DNA of 64,000 nt, from contig NC_088295.1 in assembly GCF_032854445.1 (NCBI RefSeq), positions 26,959,385 to 27,023,384 on the forward strand, read 5' to 3'. Numbering within the stretch: the first letter of the stretch is position 1; every line of letters begins with the position of its first letter. Of the stretch, positions 23,558 to 37,400 are shown in pieces. A model generated the notes under the pieces. The model did no database searches. It was not told the origin of the DNA and worked only from the letters and a program-made list of their open reading frames with translations. A program made the position numbers and the translations under genes. Source of the DNA: Liolophura sinensis (lineage: Eukaryota > Mollusca > Polyplacophora > Chitonida > Chitonidae).

Positions 23558-24004
23558 TCAGTCTGCGTTTGAGATGGGTTGATCTGAACTTTTCCACCAC
23601 TTGATCTGCGATGGCGTCGGGAATTCCGGGAATTCACAAGTTATTGCAAGGGACCGAAGTCGCGTGACGAACTGTCGCGTGACGAACTGTACCCTCCTGT
23701 TGATTTGCATCCTTGAACACGTACCGTTCGTAGCGCACATTTTTCTTCGGTAAGAAATATTCATCAGGCTTTTCTGATGCGGTTGCAAAGTCATCACCAG
23801 TGTCTTTGAGTCCTCGGAAAACGTCTTGAACAGACTCACCTGCCAGATGTAACAACAGCGCGCGTTTCTGTCGTTTTTGATACCAGTTGCACTTACGTAC
23901 AGGTCAAATCTCTCACGCCAATTTTTCCATCGCGTGGCAAGTGACGACTGATCAGTGTCCGCTTGGAAGGGAGGAATTGCCGGTATGTTCAGCGCTTGAG
24001 CCAT
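23558..24004 (-). pseudogene. gag-like capsid fragment of the gypsy element
   Basis: Starts with ATG at 24004, just inside the 5' LTR. The early part contains RWKNWRERFDLYV, typical of gag proteins of gypsy elements. A frameshift near 23850 moves the capsid frame (VQDVFRGLKDTGDD follows in another frame). Further downstream on the minus strand two CCHC-type knuckles are visible in broken frames, the second (CGNCGKLNHFGSVY) with Tyr for the last Cys. Confidence 0.7.
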
Positions 24005-24042
24005 CGTTTGAATGTCCGTTGGCCTTGATCGCCTCGTTCGCC

Positions 24043-24202
24043 TTATTTGTGCATAGACAAATGAAAACAGTCTGTTTGGTGACACACATGGAGGCTGTAT
24101 TCAGGCTTGTTTACATGATGGCGGACTCCCAGCTTTTTACCATGGAGACGGACTAGCTCATGTTACATAACCAGTAGGGGGTATCGATATGGCCTAAAAC
24201 TT
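24043..24202 (-). repeat. 5' LTR of the gypsy element
   Basis: Partner of 19682-19841 with the same orientation and length. The substitutions between the two LTRs show the insertion is not recent. Confidence 0.8.
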
Positions 24203-24664
24203 AGACAGTACATGCACAAACAGTGGAAAATGAAATATGTTATACCTTCGGCAAAAAATTTCTTTCGGAAATTTGTAGCATTTCTTACCAGTTCCTGAGA
24301 TTAAAATAATGAGACAAGAATCGAATAATACACAAAATCGCTTACATGAAACTTTTTATCGGACTTAACCGACCACTTCTTACAAAAAATGCATGCGAAA
24401 GGAGACGCGCGGAGTCAGAAATTCGGAATATCTTGTGAAATCTTCACATCTCGTAAAATCCTCAAAAGTCTCTTAAAAATTCATGAAATCCTGTGAAATC
24501 TCGTGAAATTTCATGCAATCTCGTTCTGTGGGCGTGGACGGATGTTGAAGGTGAACGTTAACGCCCATGTAACAGCTTTAACTTTTTGAACTTTCGTTTC
24601 ACAGGAAATGGAAAATTGATTCACTTTGTAAAATACACGGTGCGCTAAAATTATCTCCCCGTTA

Positions 24665-24890
24665 AAGGACAAACCAGTAGTGAAATAAAAACCAGCAAAA
24701 TCAGCCAGTAATGAAAAAATCTCATTTTTTGTCACCACTGGTTGTTTTTTACTTCAGGACTGGTATTTCATAACTGGTTAATTTTTATTTCACTAGTGGC
24801 TTTATTTCATTACTACGAGTTTTTTATTTAACGACCTGTTGTTCTTTGCGAGTTACTTCATTACTGGAGGTTTATATCACCGCTGGTTGT
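24665..24890. repeat. Imperfect inverted repeats built on ccagtaatga / actggt words
   Basis: accagtagtgaaataaaaac near 24675 is the reverse complement, with few changes, of tttttatttcactagtgg near 24785. More ccagtaatga and ttcattactgg words alternate through the block. Related to the inverted repeat at 17861-17924. Confidence 0.55.
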
Positions 24891-25625
24891 AACAAATACT
24901 GCTGTATATATGCTGGTAAGGCCCCCATCGTCGCTCCCGCAGTGGCGTGTTTTTCCAATTTCTGTCCTCAAAATTTCAACATTATCTGGTTTTTAATTGT
25001 TGTTATCTTGCGAAGATTACATGTTGTGTTTGTTATCAACCAAACAACTTTATCGCTGTTTAATATTTCATTATTAGTAATAGAACGATGGCATAGTACC
25101 ATTGCTTCCTGTCGTCGTGGCATCGCTTCCTGCAATAGTGCCATCGCTTCGTACAATCGCCGGTTTGTAAATATTTACAACTGGGTGGACCCGATTATAA
25201 CATCTGATTGTAAATTATACCTTTCGTATCTTACAGTCCTTCGTGCAAGAGGGTGTCGATTGTTAGCTATACCTACGATCGAGATCTCAGTGATTTACAA
25301 TCATTTACAAGTGGGTCTACAGTCGATTGTAGGTACACTCTCTTTGACTCACTTTTTTTACTTCAGAGAGTTTGAATGGAGAATTTTGGTCTCCTAAGAG
25401 GCCATGCAAGGTACCAACTTATCCTCTCTTTTTCTTTAACATGGCAGGGAATATAATTTTTATGGATATACAAATTATGTTTATACGACGACTAACATTG
25501 TTATCAAGTCAATTGGAATAACAGATCAGTAACTAGGTATACAAACATAACATAGAACATAAATGTCAAAACATGAGCAGTACTTAACAAATGAATGGGT
25601 GAACAGAATGTATGTATTTGTGTAG

Positions 25626-25985
25626 GTCTGCGTGCGTGGGGTTTAACGTTTTACTTTGCAATTTTTCAGTAATATGACGACGAGAAGTCATCTGGTGTGT
25701 GTACTAATATTTTGTCTTCTTGTGGCAGGGCGAGTCCATGCCGCCACTTAAGCATCATGCCGAAGGCACCAGACATGACACTTCATCCAGTCACATTATA
25801 CTGACAACAGGCCAACCAGTCATATTCCCTTGCTCTAAACTCTCACTGCTGAGGGCCAAGCGGGTGCCATTTTAAAAGTCTTCAATATGACCCGACCCGG
25901 GTTTGATCGAGGCCAGCCCACGATGACACGGTTGTAGCCATACACTAGCCTGTGTGTGATGTTTTGTCAGAGGTCGATTCTACCG
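25626..25985 (-). repeat. Divergent SINE related to family B
   Basis: ggggtttaacgttttacttt, atttttcagtaatatgacga and cgacccgggtttgatcgagg match family B in order on the minus strand, but the middle differs (cttgtggcagggcgagtcc). A fragment of the same subtype lies at about 60058-60182. Confidence 0.6.
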
Positions 25986-27671
25986 GGAGATTTCTTTATG
26001 TCTCTCGATTTTGGCAACGGATCCAGTTATTTAAAACTAAGCCTTTAAACAGATTTACTGCTCTGTAGTCCTTAGTAACAACCGGAGGTCTCCAGCGCTC
26101 CTTTAGGAGTTTCCAAAAGGAGTGGTGATTAGTTCCTTTCTGTCAATACGATATTTAATATTATATACGTCGGAAAGCTTGTCATTTACTTGCCAAAGGT
26201 ATGTGATTTTCTTCGGGCACTTTATTTTCCTCTACGACTGGAAATGTCAGTTGTTGTGTAAGTGATCAGTAAGTATTTTTTGGACAGATAAACAAATGAA
26301 GTCGCTTTTGAAATGTTAGCAGAAGTCTATAATACCTTTGTGCAACACGTCCATTGTGATCTGGCGGACTGCAGTGGCTCTACACGCCTGGTTTCCTCCA
26401 CCCATCAACATAATCCCGTTCGATATATATAAAATAATCTCGTGTATTTGTATACCAATAAAATAAATGAGTAAATAAATAAATAAAATACATGTATACT
26501 CATATCTGAACGAAAGGCCTAGAAATAAAGTAATTAAGTTTTACAGTCTCACGAGTGATCTCCCCTGAAAGTGGGCACATCTCGCATGTTTACATGTTTC
26601 TTTGCAGCGGCGGGAATGTCGCCGTATATCAGATTGGTGTTTCTTTAAAGGCCGTCATCGTACGTTACAGATGACATATATGATCATGGCGATCGGTTAG
26701 GGGAAAAGCAACACTTAAATCTGCGAATGGTTGCTAGACGGAATAGGAGTAATTCTTTTAACAGCTCTTATTTTTGCCACAATAAATTCAAATCTGTCAA
26801 TGTCCGTGATCTTCCTATTGTCACCTAATAGCTCGAGTGTTTTCATACCTCCATTACACAAATTTCTTTAAGTTCTGATTTTGCGATAATTGCATGTAAA
26901 ACGTGAAAAATTCCGACTGCAGATATGACACTTCTGATAAGGGAAAAGCGTAGGAAGAAGTAAAAGAACAAAGAGATGTCATTAGGTACGCTGTGTTTGG
27001 TTGCATGTTGTTAGGTTGTAAGAATTATATTTAAAGCATTTATTTATTCGATTGCTGTCTAACGCTTTATATTTAAAGTATTAATGTGCCTTTTCTTAAT
27101 AGTGGTCCCCAAAGGGTGTTCGTAAAAAATTATTTACATAGATGTACCCAGTTCCAGTAGCGAGTGTGACTGGTTTTACAGACACAAATTAAAAGAAACA
27201 GCTGATTGACACCTAATCTTCCGGCCATTGTTCTTCATACATGCAGGAAAAATAAAACATGAGCACATACTGTGCGATTTATTTCACGTGTTGGGCATAC
27301 ATACAGGCTGAATCACAGTGTACGAATCGTCCACATAATGTTCACGACAGCACATATATAGTCTCCACAGTAAATATGACTGCAGCCGAGTTGCGACATA
27401 AATGGATCCCATCCATATGCACTGATTGGCACTTGCAGATAAACAATTTCAATGAATCAGAAGCCATGTTTCGAGCCTCAAACAGACTAATTTCAACAGT
27501 ACATGGTTTGGTGGCTATATAGTCGCTAATGGAACGTCAAAACGGAATTAAATACGCTATACAAAAACAAAGAGCATAATGCATTAAAAATTACAATATC
27601 ATTATAGCGTTATATCTATAACAGCATCAATTGTCTCCTACACTAAAAAACCGAGTGAAACCTGATTTTCA

Positions 27672-27860
27672 GTAGAGTTAGATTCGTTAGAATAGAGGCG
27701 CCATCGAAACAAATCATCAACATCAGCAATGGAGTTAAGTAAATCACAACAATGCGAAAATACAAGTGGGGTGAACAAAAGTCCTCAATAAAGTTAGATT
27801 CGCTAGAACGGAGGCGCCATCAAAATAAATTATCAACAGCATAAATGACATAAAATACAT
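27672..27860. repeat. Short direct repeat, two units about 117 bp apart
   Basis: gttagattcgttagaataga followed by ggcgccatc at about 27676 recurs as gttagattcgctagaacgga then ggcgccatc at about 27794. Confidence 0.6.
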
Positions 27861-28690
27861 GTAGCGTGAATGAAATTTAATTTCGTATCATGGTTTGAAC
27901 CAGAATTATCAAAGCACATTATCATTTTGTTAAGCAATTATTCAGTTAATATTTTAGCAACATCACTCATCCATTGTCAGTTTTATAAATTTAACCACAG
28001 TAATGCGTTAGTTCATTTGCTGCAAGTGGTTGTTGCATATTGTGCACAGTGTACCCGTATCGACGTTTATCAAGTGTTTCGTTGAAATTTATATTGCCTG
28101 TGTACTGGTAATTTGGACATTTTAAAGGTTTATGGTTTGATTAGTGTCTGTTTGAGAAATGTAGAATGATACTTCATTCAGAAATTTGAAAGGCTCTAAA
28201 CTATTCTTCGCCAGTTCAGAAAATAAGAAGCTTAGGTGACATACAATGTCCGCATTTGCTGAAGTCACAAAAGAAAAAAGCATATATAGCTGACTATTCT
28301 TCAGTCGAAAGGTTTTGAAATGCTCTTCCCAGTGTCACAAAAATTGCATAGGTGACTTGCATTATCCACAAGTGAAAGGTTTTGTAGTGCTTTTCAAGAA
28401 CTTTACGACAGAAGAAAGAATGGATGGCTCGTATATTGGAGGCCATTCCCTTATACGCTCAATAAACTCTTAACAGAAAAGCTAAAGGTTTAATTTTGTA
28501 ACGTCGCAACTCATAAAGAGAGAGTATGTTTTTCCACTGCCGAAATGCAGCGCCTTCTGCGGCCTAAATTATCGGATAAATGACAATTCTTGTGTGTGTT
28601 TGTAATCAAGATATAGACTTGTCATGCGACCGAAAATACGCAGAAATAGTTTTTTGTGAATACAAAACTGTGGCAATGGCTGTGTCTTCA

Positions 28691-29174
28691 TTAAAAGAAA
28701 ACACCTCTAAAAAGCGATGTAGGCATCACTAAACAGATCACTTAAAACTATACATAAAAATACTTTAATTTATTTTTTGTGTCTTTTGTGAAAAGAAACA
28801 TTTGAATTATAAGGTGGGCTTTATGGATCATACTATCAGAGGTTATGAACTCTGAGATCACATGAAGTTTTTCAACTGTAATCACGACACTTAATGTTGG
28901 GATAACTCTGTTTACCCAATGAATAAAGATTACTGAAATAGTTGTTACAAAAAATTCCTTCCTTCTGGTGAACATCAGGAAAAAAATGTTGACATCAGAG
29001 TTCCTAGATACCGTTAGAGAGGCTCAAAAAGCCCGCCATAGTTTTCAAATATTTGAATGCCTTTCAACAGTCTTTAAAAAATCTGAAAAAATAAATGAAA
29101 GTATTTTTACGCATTGTTTTGAGTTGTCTGTAAGATGCAACCTTACTTCATATTTTAGCTTTCTTTTACTTTAA
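28691..29174. repeat. Dispersed ~480-bp repeat, copy 1
   Basis: From ttaaaagaaaacacctctaa to ctttcttttacttt. A second diverged copy is at 37882-38608 in intron 6 of iGluR-2, interrupted there by a SINE. No coding potential; probably an old transposable element of unknown type. Confidence 0.75.
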
Positions 29175-31301
29175 TCAATAAAAATCGTTGACATCTTTTA
29201 GAGACCTAAATAATAATGATGGATTTTGGATGAATTGTTAGTGCGATTCATGGTTATTTATGGCATCACCGCATTTATACTGGGACTGGAAGCCTATTTC
29301 CTCTAGTCCCTATAGCAACAAGCTCTAATTTTTAGTGATTTTTGCTAAGAAAATACAAAGTTTCAAAGATAGAGAAACAAATATCGTGAACCTGTAAAGA
29401 GACGGGTGGTTCTTTAGCCAGTCAGTAAGCAAAATTCCGGGAAATCCCCTGACGTCCATTCTCTGACAAAATTTACATTGCACTCTCTTGTAGACGCGGA
29501 AAGCAAAATAATGAAAATGCCTGAAGGCATCACAAATTTCAAGACCCTGAAGACATCAGGTCCAACTACCCGAACATGGGTGGCTCTAATTATTTGTGTC
29601 TCTATAAATGTAATCGCTGTTATTTTTTAGCTATATTTTCGTTTTGCTTTTAGTGCATGGAGAATCTATTGTGAACTGTGAACTTTATACTGTGACTAGT
29701 ATATCAATACTCTCTCACAAAAAAATCGTAAAGTTAAACATGAATACCATTGTTGCGAACCCCGTCTGTAAACATTGTATAGATGTTGTTATTGTTTTGT
29801 TTTTTTGTTTTTCATTTGTCAATGTCTGACCAACATTTTTCTCTCTGTGTACGTTATAGCCTGCACCGTAATTAATTATCGAACATCCAATTATTTTGAA
29901 ATTTTGCTTTGACCAGTCATTTTTGGACTTTTTCCATTGTACTTTTTTGACACTTTTCCTCCAGCATATTCACATGAACAAATGAAGGCCCGAGCACTTG
30001 TAAGAATAAGCATAGATCTATAGCAGTCCAATTTTTAGCAGCTATGACTTATATAGATTTCCCCCACTCTAATTGTTCCTAACGGGGCCTAATGTGCTGT
30101 TTAAATCAGTGAAAATGCCATGTGCGAAGAACTCATTAAATCGGACAGGCATGTGGTCACCAGCCACGTGAAACCGTTTGCGCGGTCGTACGTTCGTTGA
30201 AGACAATATGTCACCCTCCAATATGGTGTGCAAGTCTTTACGTCACACATCTGAAAGGTCGTCAATAACTTTTCACTGCTCGGTAGTTTACATCGGTACT
30301 CCAGTTTTCTGCACCAAACAACTAACTGCCCTTGTGTGCTGTAAAAACTGTTTACTATATTTCGCGTTAAACAGCCAATAAACATTATTATCAAGTTATT
30401 AAATATAATCGCGCATGTCGACGATCAGAATACTTTAAGTTATTACAAATTCATAAATAAATATATACACAGAAAGTAAGCTTTGTGACATGTAACAGGA
30501 CAATTGAATTCTTCCAGTTTTCAGACTGGTGTTCGTGGCTACCATCTTGTGTGCAGTTCATATAATTTGACATATAATGCGCCTGGTAAGAACAAATATT
30601 TAACTGCCTATAAATGCCCATTCATGGGTTGCCTGTGGCAACAATGGGTACTTCACTAAATGTATAGATAAAATAGAACACATTAGAATCAGTATTTGTT
30701 TAGCTTCATACTGTGCAATAAGATGTCTGCGAAAGATACGCCGACGCTGTGTACGATTGGATCGTATTAATAATGATCTCAACATTTGGGATGTAGACAT
30801 TTGTCGTCAAAATGTCGTGTTTAAGGGCCGAATTCGCGAATGAGTTAAGCACAAATATTTTAGTTCGATATATTTTCATCAGACTCGGTTGATAAAAACC
30901 CAGAATGTAAATCACCTATGTCATTAGACATTATTTCATTTGATTTGTTCCTGTCCTTTTGACTTGACTGTATAGGCAAAATATCGGAATAACATCCCAT
31001 AACAATGTTACCGGACGTCATTAGGTACCGGCTGTTTGACATTCACTTTACTCTCCTGTTTAAATCGACACTGCGCCCTCGGGCTGGAAAAGGACAGATA
31101 TTTATGCAGGGCAGGTTTTCACTCCAAAAAAGGAAAGTATGCATTGTAATGCAAAGTTCGTACAGTGAGACCGACAAGGATCGATGCGGCATCGAAGGCT
31201 ATGATGATTTGTTGAAACACACCCATTGTTGTATCAGGTTGTTTCAGATGTAGTTCCCAATAAACGAGCTCGTGGACTACAGAGGTTCTCTTTGGAGTAA
31301 T

Positions 31302-31410
31302 ATGCTGGACAAATACTGGACAATGGTCAAGTTCTGTCCTGTTACAACTGTGCTAATACAATCAGTGTTGATGGTTGCATCAACAAATGAAGAAACAACA
31401 GTCAGAGTCG
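31302..31410 (+). CDS. iGluR-2 exon 1, signal peptide
   Basis: Encodes MLDKYW..., a hydrophobic stretch (about residues 11-26) and TVRV at the start of the mature domain. Donor g|gtatgt at 31411. The phase-1 split glycine codon is completed by exon 2 at 33185 to give VGILFSNG, which supports this exon. Confidence 0.75.
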
Positions 31411-34400
31411 GTATGTATAGTTTTTATTCGTAAATGAATCAAGTCCTGGGACATTTGTACGTGAATATAATCTGTGTCTTAGATTTTTAGCGATTTCTGT
31501 TAATTTAGGATTTCGGGAGTGAATCGTGGCCTAGTGGCTTGTCGCTTATGTCTGGTCTGGTGGGTTCAAATCGGGCTTTGGACAGAGAATTTGTAGATTC
31601 GTCTAATCGTGAGACCTTTGTGATAATACGCGATCGGCGACACTCGTGTGACCGCTTGTGCAATGTAACGCAGATTTAATAATACTTCTCACCCATATTG
31701 TCGGAATGTTTGTACGTCAGAAGTGGAAAAATGCGTCAATAACTTACCAAAGGTTGAAGGTTTACGTCGGCACTCAATTTTCGTTACCTCATAACACTTG
31801 TCGCCTTATAGGTGAAAAATTCTTGAACAAAGTGTTGAGCAGTATTTCGGATTTCTTCTGTAGACCTATAAAATTCTGTGGGTATGAAAAAGAACATTAA
31901 TAATTTTTCTATTTGTTCCAACATTGTACCATTTTATAGGTATACAACATAAAATTATTTTGATTTTTGTGGTGCCCTCGAGTGTACAATGGAGATTCAT
32001 TACCAACGAGACTGAACAAGCAAATCTTATAAAATTGTGGTCGCTTTATTCAACATTAAAAATCTCTACTTGGAAAACTGTAAATCAAATATGCAAGCCC
32101 ACACAATATTGCGAACATTTTTGTACATCGCATGTTAACAAGTAGCCAAACAGAAGGCATAATCGATTTAATTTTTTAAATTTTTCTTATAACTCTTGGC
32201 TCTTCGTGTTATTTATGCCTTTCAGAAGAATGTTTTAAATCGAAAACGCCCAATCTGCATAGGCTCAGAAAGTTTGATTGTTAAAATTGTTAGAAAGTTT
32301 GTGATAACAAATGCGCATTGACGTCTGGTGTAGCCACGCATATACGATGAGTAAACACAGTCCGTGTACAATATATTTATTTACTATGTAAGGAAAAATA
32401 CAGAGAAACGATACCTTTGTAAACAGAAAAATGCACTTAATCATCATGCTGTGCATCAATTATTGCTGAATGCCAAAATAGAGTTTTGAAGACGGGCTAT
32501 GTTTTCATGTTTCATACTTGTTGAATAATGATAACTAGATCACTTTTGACACACCTTGACAAAGTTAATCTCGCGTGATGTGTTTGACGTGAAGATGCTT
32601 GACCAGAGAACATATAGTAAAACATTGGATACAAAAAAAATATCCGTTTTCCGTATAATGTGAGGATATCATTTCCGGTGTCTTTAACATGGCGTTCCAA
32701 TGAGGCAACATTATAAATATGTTACTACTGACTCTGTCACAGCGTGACTCATAGGTTCTTGCATATTACCCTGTAAGCCCATGACTACGTATTTAAAGGT
32801 CTCCTAATGTCAGATGTCTATATAATTTCTACCATATCTTCATTTCTGCTATCGCTCAAGCGATAGCCCTTTACATATTATGGCGACGTAAACCCAAGCC
32901 CAACAACGAAAACCGTTTTAGGAGAATAACCTCGTACAATGGATGATTGAATGAATCAGGTTTAACAGCAGTTAACATCATATCGTGGCAAGAACATGTT
33001 AAAACTATACAGGAGACAGTTATGACTCTTAATATGAGAATGCAAGAATCCAAATTCAAACCCTAACATTAAACTCACCAGATCACTGGTGACCGTGTGA
33101 CAAAATTTAAAGCCCCAGGATGGAATTAGGAGACAGTGAGTCTTGTCCGTGGCTTGTAAATGGTCACACTAATTGATTTTACAGGTATTCTTTTTAGCAA
33201 CGGGACTGTCCCTGATGACTCGCACAGATTAGTACAAAGAACTGTCAGTAAACTTAAACCAGACAAGAACGCTTCAAATATCACTATTGAACTGTCATGG
33301 ATGCGAGTGGACATAACACAAGGGCTGTCAAAGTACTGGACAGGTAATTATGAAAAGTTTTTTTTTTTCCTGCATTATAAAACCGTTCATCAAGTAATGC
33401 GTTTTTTAAATTACCCAGAGATTGCATAAAGTCTCACTTTCATAAATCATTTATGACACAAGCTATACTTACTATATCTTTTCTATATCGACTGGTTGGC
33501 TTACTTGCCTTCGGTAAGTCGTCTTAGTGAAGCAGCACTAGATAAAAGTGCTGTGGAAATCCGTCCTGCAACACGGAGGCACATTACACGTACATGCTCC
33601 CTAAGGACTCCTTCATCGTCATATGACTGAGAGTACGACGTTAAACCCCAATCACTCACTCACTAACTCACTCACTCATCATATCTAGTGTGAGATTGAT
33701 CAATGTAAAAGTTCTGATCCTCAAGCTATATCCTTGTGATCATGGACATTCGCCTATTTTGAAATTTCAGCCATATTTAATCTATCCAACATGTCAGCCC
33801 TCATAGGTGAATGTGCAACAATTTGGTCTTCAGTTTCACATAAAAAGGAGTATACTGCGTATACAATTTGAGTTAAAAAGTGAATTTGTCCTCCTTTTTT
33901 ATAGAACGATCGGAGGACTGCAGTCGTTAATCGAGATGTCATTAGTAGCCTATATCTTCACAACAACAGCTTGAGTTCCAGAAATATGCAGGAAAATGAC
34001 CCATATGCAGTCACGTGCTGCGACTCATGCACGTTTCAAATTGTATCCCATCGGAGCTAAAAACAGTAAAGTTTATTAAAAATAAGTTGTAGCTTTGCTT
34101 TGCTTTGGGACAGACGAGATGCTTATATGTACAGAAAATACATGACTTCCGCAATAGAGTCCATTCCCGTTGAAAAATTCAGGCTTCTTTCAGGCCGTAA
34201 CGACTCGAGTGAAGGGCTGTGCTATTGCTGAAGAAACTTGCGTTTCGCGATAAAGTTGAATTGATGTTAAACCGAGAGGAAGCCAGATTTAGCTGGACTC
34301 CCAGCGACCGCATTGGTGGGTCATTGCGCCGCGCTGTACATACACTCCTATAGTCCGAGATTGCTCTGATGTTAGATTTGACAGAATTTTGTTTGGTCCA

Positions 34401-37400
34401 TTTGTGTTAAATCTACTCGCATCAATTTAAAAACCTGATGAAGATACCTAAAAGACAACTGTCTTCAGTCTTAAGGCCGTGGAGACGTATTTGATGGGCA
34501 ATTTTTGTCTCAAACACCGTGACAAAAAACATCAGGTTTTTGAATGAACGCTCTGACGTTGGTTTGGGCCATCCTAATTTTGCCAAACCTGAAGTCAGAG
34601 CAAACTCGGATTGATACATACCTAGTATTTAGTAACGTGCCAAGACAATTCAACAGTACGTAAACAGCTGTTCAGTATTCTAGCTATTATTGTTTGCATT
34701 TATTTTTCGTATATTCTTTTGGTTGTGTTTTACCCCCCTTGCATGTTTTCAGTTGACGACCTTCTTCCCGACGGCGTAGGTGCGATCATATCAATTTTGA
34801 AGTGTAGTCAAACACGCTTGGTTGATAGAATTGCCCAAATACAGAACATACCCCACATTTCAGTCAGTTTAAGAGACTGTGATTCTCAGAGAAGATACGC
34901 CCTACCCACTGTTTTGGTCTCAACTGTACCAACGGAACTCCTCCTATCGATCGTCAAACTGTCTCCATTTGAAACAATTGGGCTGATATTTGACCACTGG
35001 ATCGGTAAGTAGCTGTCCAAAGTTATGTAGTTGTGAAAATAACGAGAGGAATGGCGTTTAGGAGTAATTATTGGTATTGTAATGTCGCCCAAAAAATTAA
35101 ATGTATTGTAATGCGGCAAAAATAATTAGTAATATTCCAATGTCGCAAAATAATTAGTGGCATCTTAATGTCGCAAAAGTAATTAGTGGTATTGTAATGT
35201 CGCAAAAATAATTAGTGATATTGTAATGTCGCAAAAGACGTTATGGGTCGGAGAGGTGTCATGTATGGGGTTTTGCTGTGTGCTTTTCCTTAATGTTGTA
35301 GGTGTACTGCATTTAATTATCGTTGTCGTTCGTTATCACAATTTTACAATTATCACTGCCCTGATTAATTTCCTCAATTTAGACTCAAGACAACGAAATC
35401 GACAGATGTTTGCCTTGTCATCAGTCGGAGTATTTTCTAAGCCCGCTGTTTGGAGCAGTGACATGAATACACAAGACTTCAAGAGAGCTCTACAGAGAAT
35501 GCCAGCACGAATCGTCATCATGGCAGAGTCGAAGAGTGTAAGAGCAATATTCAGTCAGGTGAGCTGCTAAAATATCTATAGTAATTGCACTCTTAGCATT
35601 GTCATCGAATACAAATCGAATCATCCCATTTATATTTCTGGAAGTACATATATAGAGAGAAGAGTGCCACGCTCTCTTTATATGATTCCCCATCTTGATT
35701 TATTTATTTGATTGATGTTTTACGCCGTACTCAAGAATATTTCACTTATACGATGGCGACCAGCATTGTGGTGGGAGGAAACCGGGCAGAGCCCGGGGGA
35801 AACCCACGACCATCCGCAGGCTGCTGCCAGACCTTTCCACGTACGGCCGGAGTAAAAGACAGCATGGGCTGGACTTGAACTCACAGCGACTGCATTGGTG
35901 ATAGGGTCCTAGGTTATTACGCTGCGCTAGCGCGCTAATAAACAGAGCCACGGATTCCTCGATTCCCCATCTTCGCACTCCCACTCCACACTGATACAGG
36001 TAGAAGCCATAGCCGATGTCACATTTCTGACCAACAAATCCAAACATGTCAATCAATATGATTAGTTAAGGAAAGTCTTGAACACTTACCGTATTTTCTT
36101 AGATAGAGAATTTCTCTGACAATGCTCTCTATTTGTTTGCTTTCCCCAATCTTAGCGAGGCTCCATGCTAACTGAGCGGCTTATATTGTCACAGCATGTT
36201 AATACCACTGTCTTTTGTCCGGTCACGTTGTGTACTCTCTGGCTCGCCTTACTGTTTACCTCAGGATGGTTGATAAAATTTCTCAAATAGTCTCATTTTC
36301 CCCTTTTTCCTTTGATGTAGGTGGTTTTGTTAAACATGATGTCTCACCAAGACGCGTGGATCGTTATCACTGATAACATGGCGAGAGAAGAGGCGCTGTT
36401 GTTGTTGGGCCCCTCGTCTAGCGCTAACCTTCTCCTTGTGCAACCACAGAAATCCTGGTGTTCCTGCTGTTCGGAGAATATCCAACAAAGTATGTGTGGC
36501 AATTTGGAGAAAATCCATCTATCGGTGAGTATTATTACCATGTCGGGCTGACTTGGGAAGGCTTACCGGTCTGTAGGCGTCTCATCAGATTTTAGGGCTG
36601 TCCATTACTAATTATCAAATAATATGATACATCATATCATTTATTCATGGCACGGTGAGATAAAACGAAAGTCTGCAGACTGAAGTTAATATTTGTCAAG
36701 TGGCCGTTTTCACCTTTTACCAGCGAGCTTGACTGTCATTACCCTCACTTTGTTTCTTTATGAATTACCATTTACTGTAGGCCTACTGACCCTTTTTTCA
36801 TCCTACTTTTTTTTTTGTTTTTACGCCTCTGCATCTCCTAAGCTTTTCTGCTCAATGCAGCTTTTCATCTGAACTATATACATGAGATCTATTTACATGA
36901 AGCTGACTGCAACTGCAATTTTCTCCCTGAGTTCGGCCAGTACATACGGTAAAACCTGTGAATGAGACAGTCGTCACATGAAATAACAAAACATGTGTTC
37001 TATATAATTTAAACTATATTCATGTGGTTTCTCAAAACATTGCAAGTATGACACGGTCTTAGTTGTCTTCCTCGGCAAAATTGCAACTTTGATGCATTCG
37101 TATTTTATTTGTCATTGTTTTACCGCCTGAATTCTTAGTTATGAGACCAGTTCTATAGAACAAAGGAAAACATAATGGACCCTAGAAAGCAGAGCAATAA
37201 GTGTCTGAGGGTCAAACAGTGAGTTACTAAATGTGAAAGTTGGATTTATCAGAATGTCAAATGAATGATCTTACGATATTGTGTAATCATCTAAGTTGTT
37301 ACGGCTGTTAACAAACCGTGCGTGGTTGTAGAAGTATAATCTTCATCACCCGCAATTGTTTCTGTGTACACACCAACTTGTGAGTCTCATTCCAGATGAT

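Larger units (their letters stand above)
19682..24202 (-). mobile_element. Degenerate Ty3/gypsy LTR retrotransposon, minus strand
   Basis: About 4.5 kb between two 160-bp direct repeats. On the minus strand the order is gag (24004-23558), zinc knuckles (about 23400-23260), protease/linker, reverse transcriptase, RNase H, then integrase (to 20233), which is the Ty3/gypsy order. A purine-rich tract (AAAAAAGGAGGGG on the minus strand, 19854-19842) sits directly before the 3' LTR, as expected for plus-strand priming. Frameshifts split every domain and the integrase catalytic core is mostly deleted, so it is dead. I could not find a target-site duplication or a sure primer-binding site. Confidence 0.9.
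24203..31301. other. Intergenic between the gypsy element and iGluR-2
   Basis: No supported exon on either strand. Contents: inverted-repeat DNA at 24665-24890, a divergent SINE at 25626-25985, a SINE-like 3' half with an aaataaataaataaa tail at 26370-26490, a short direct repeat at 27672-27860 and a dispersed repeat at 28691-29174. The longest ORF (24846-25397, 183 codons) has no recognisable domain. Confidence 0.5.
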
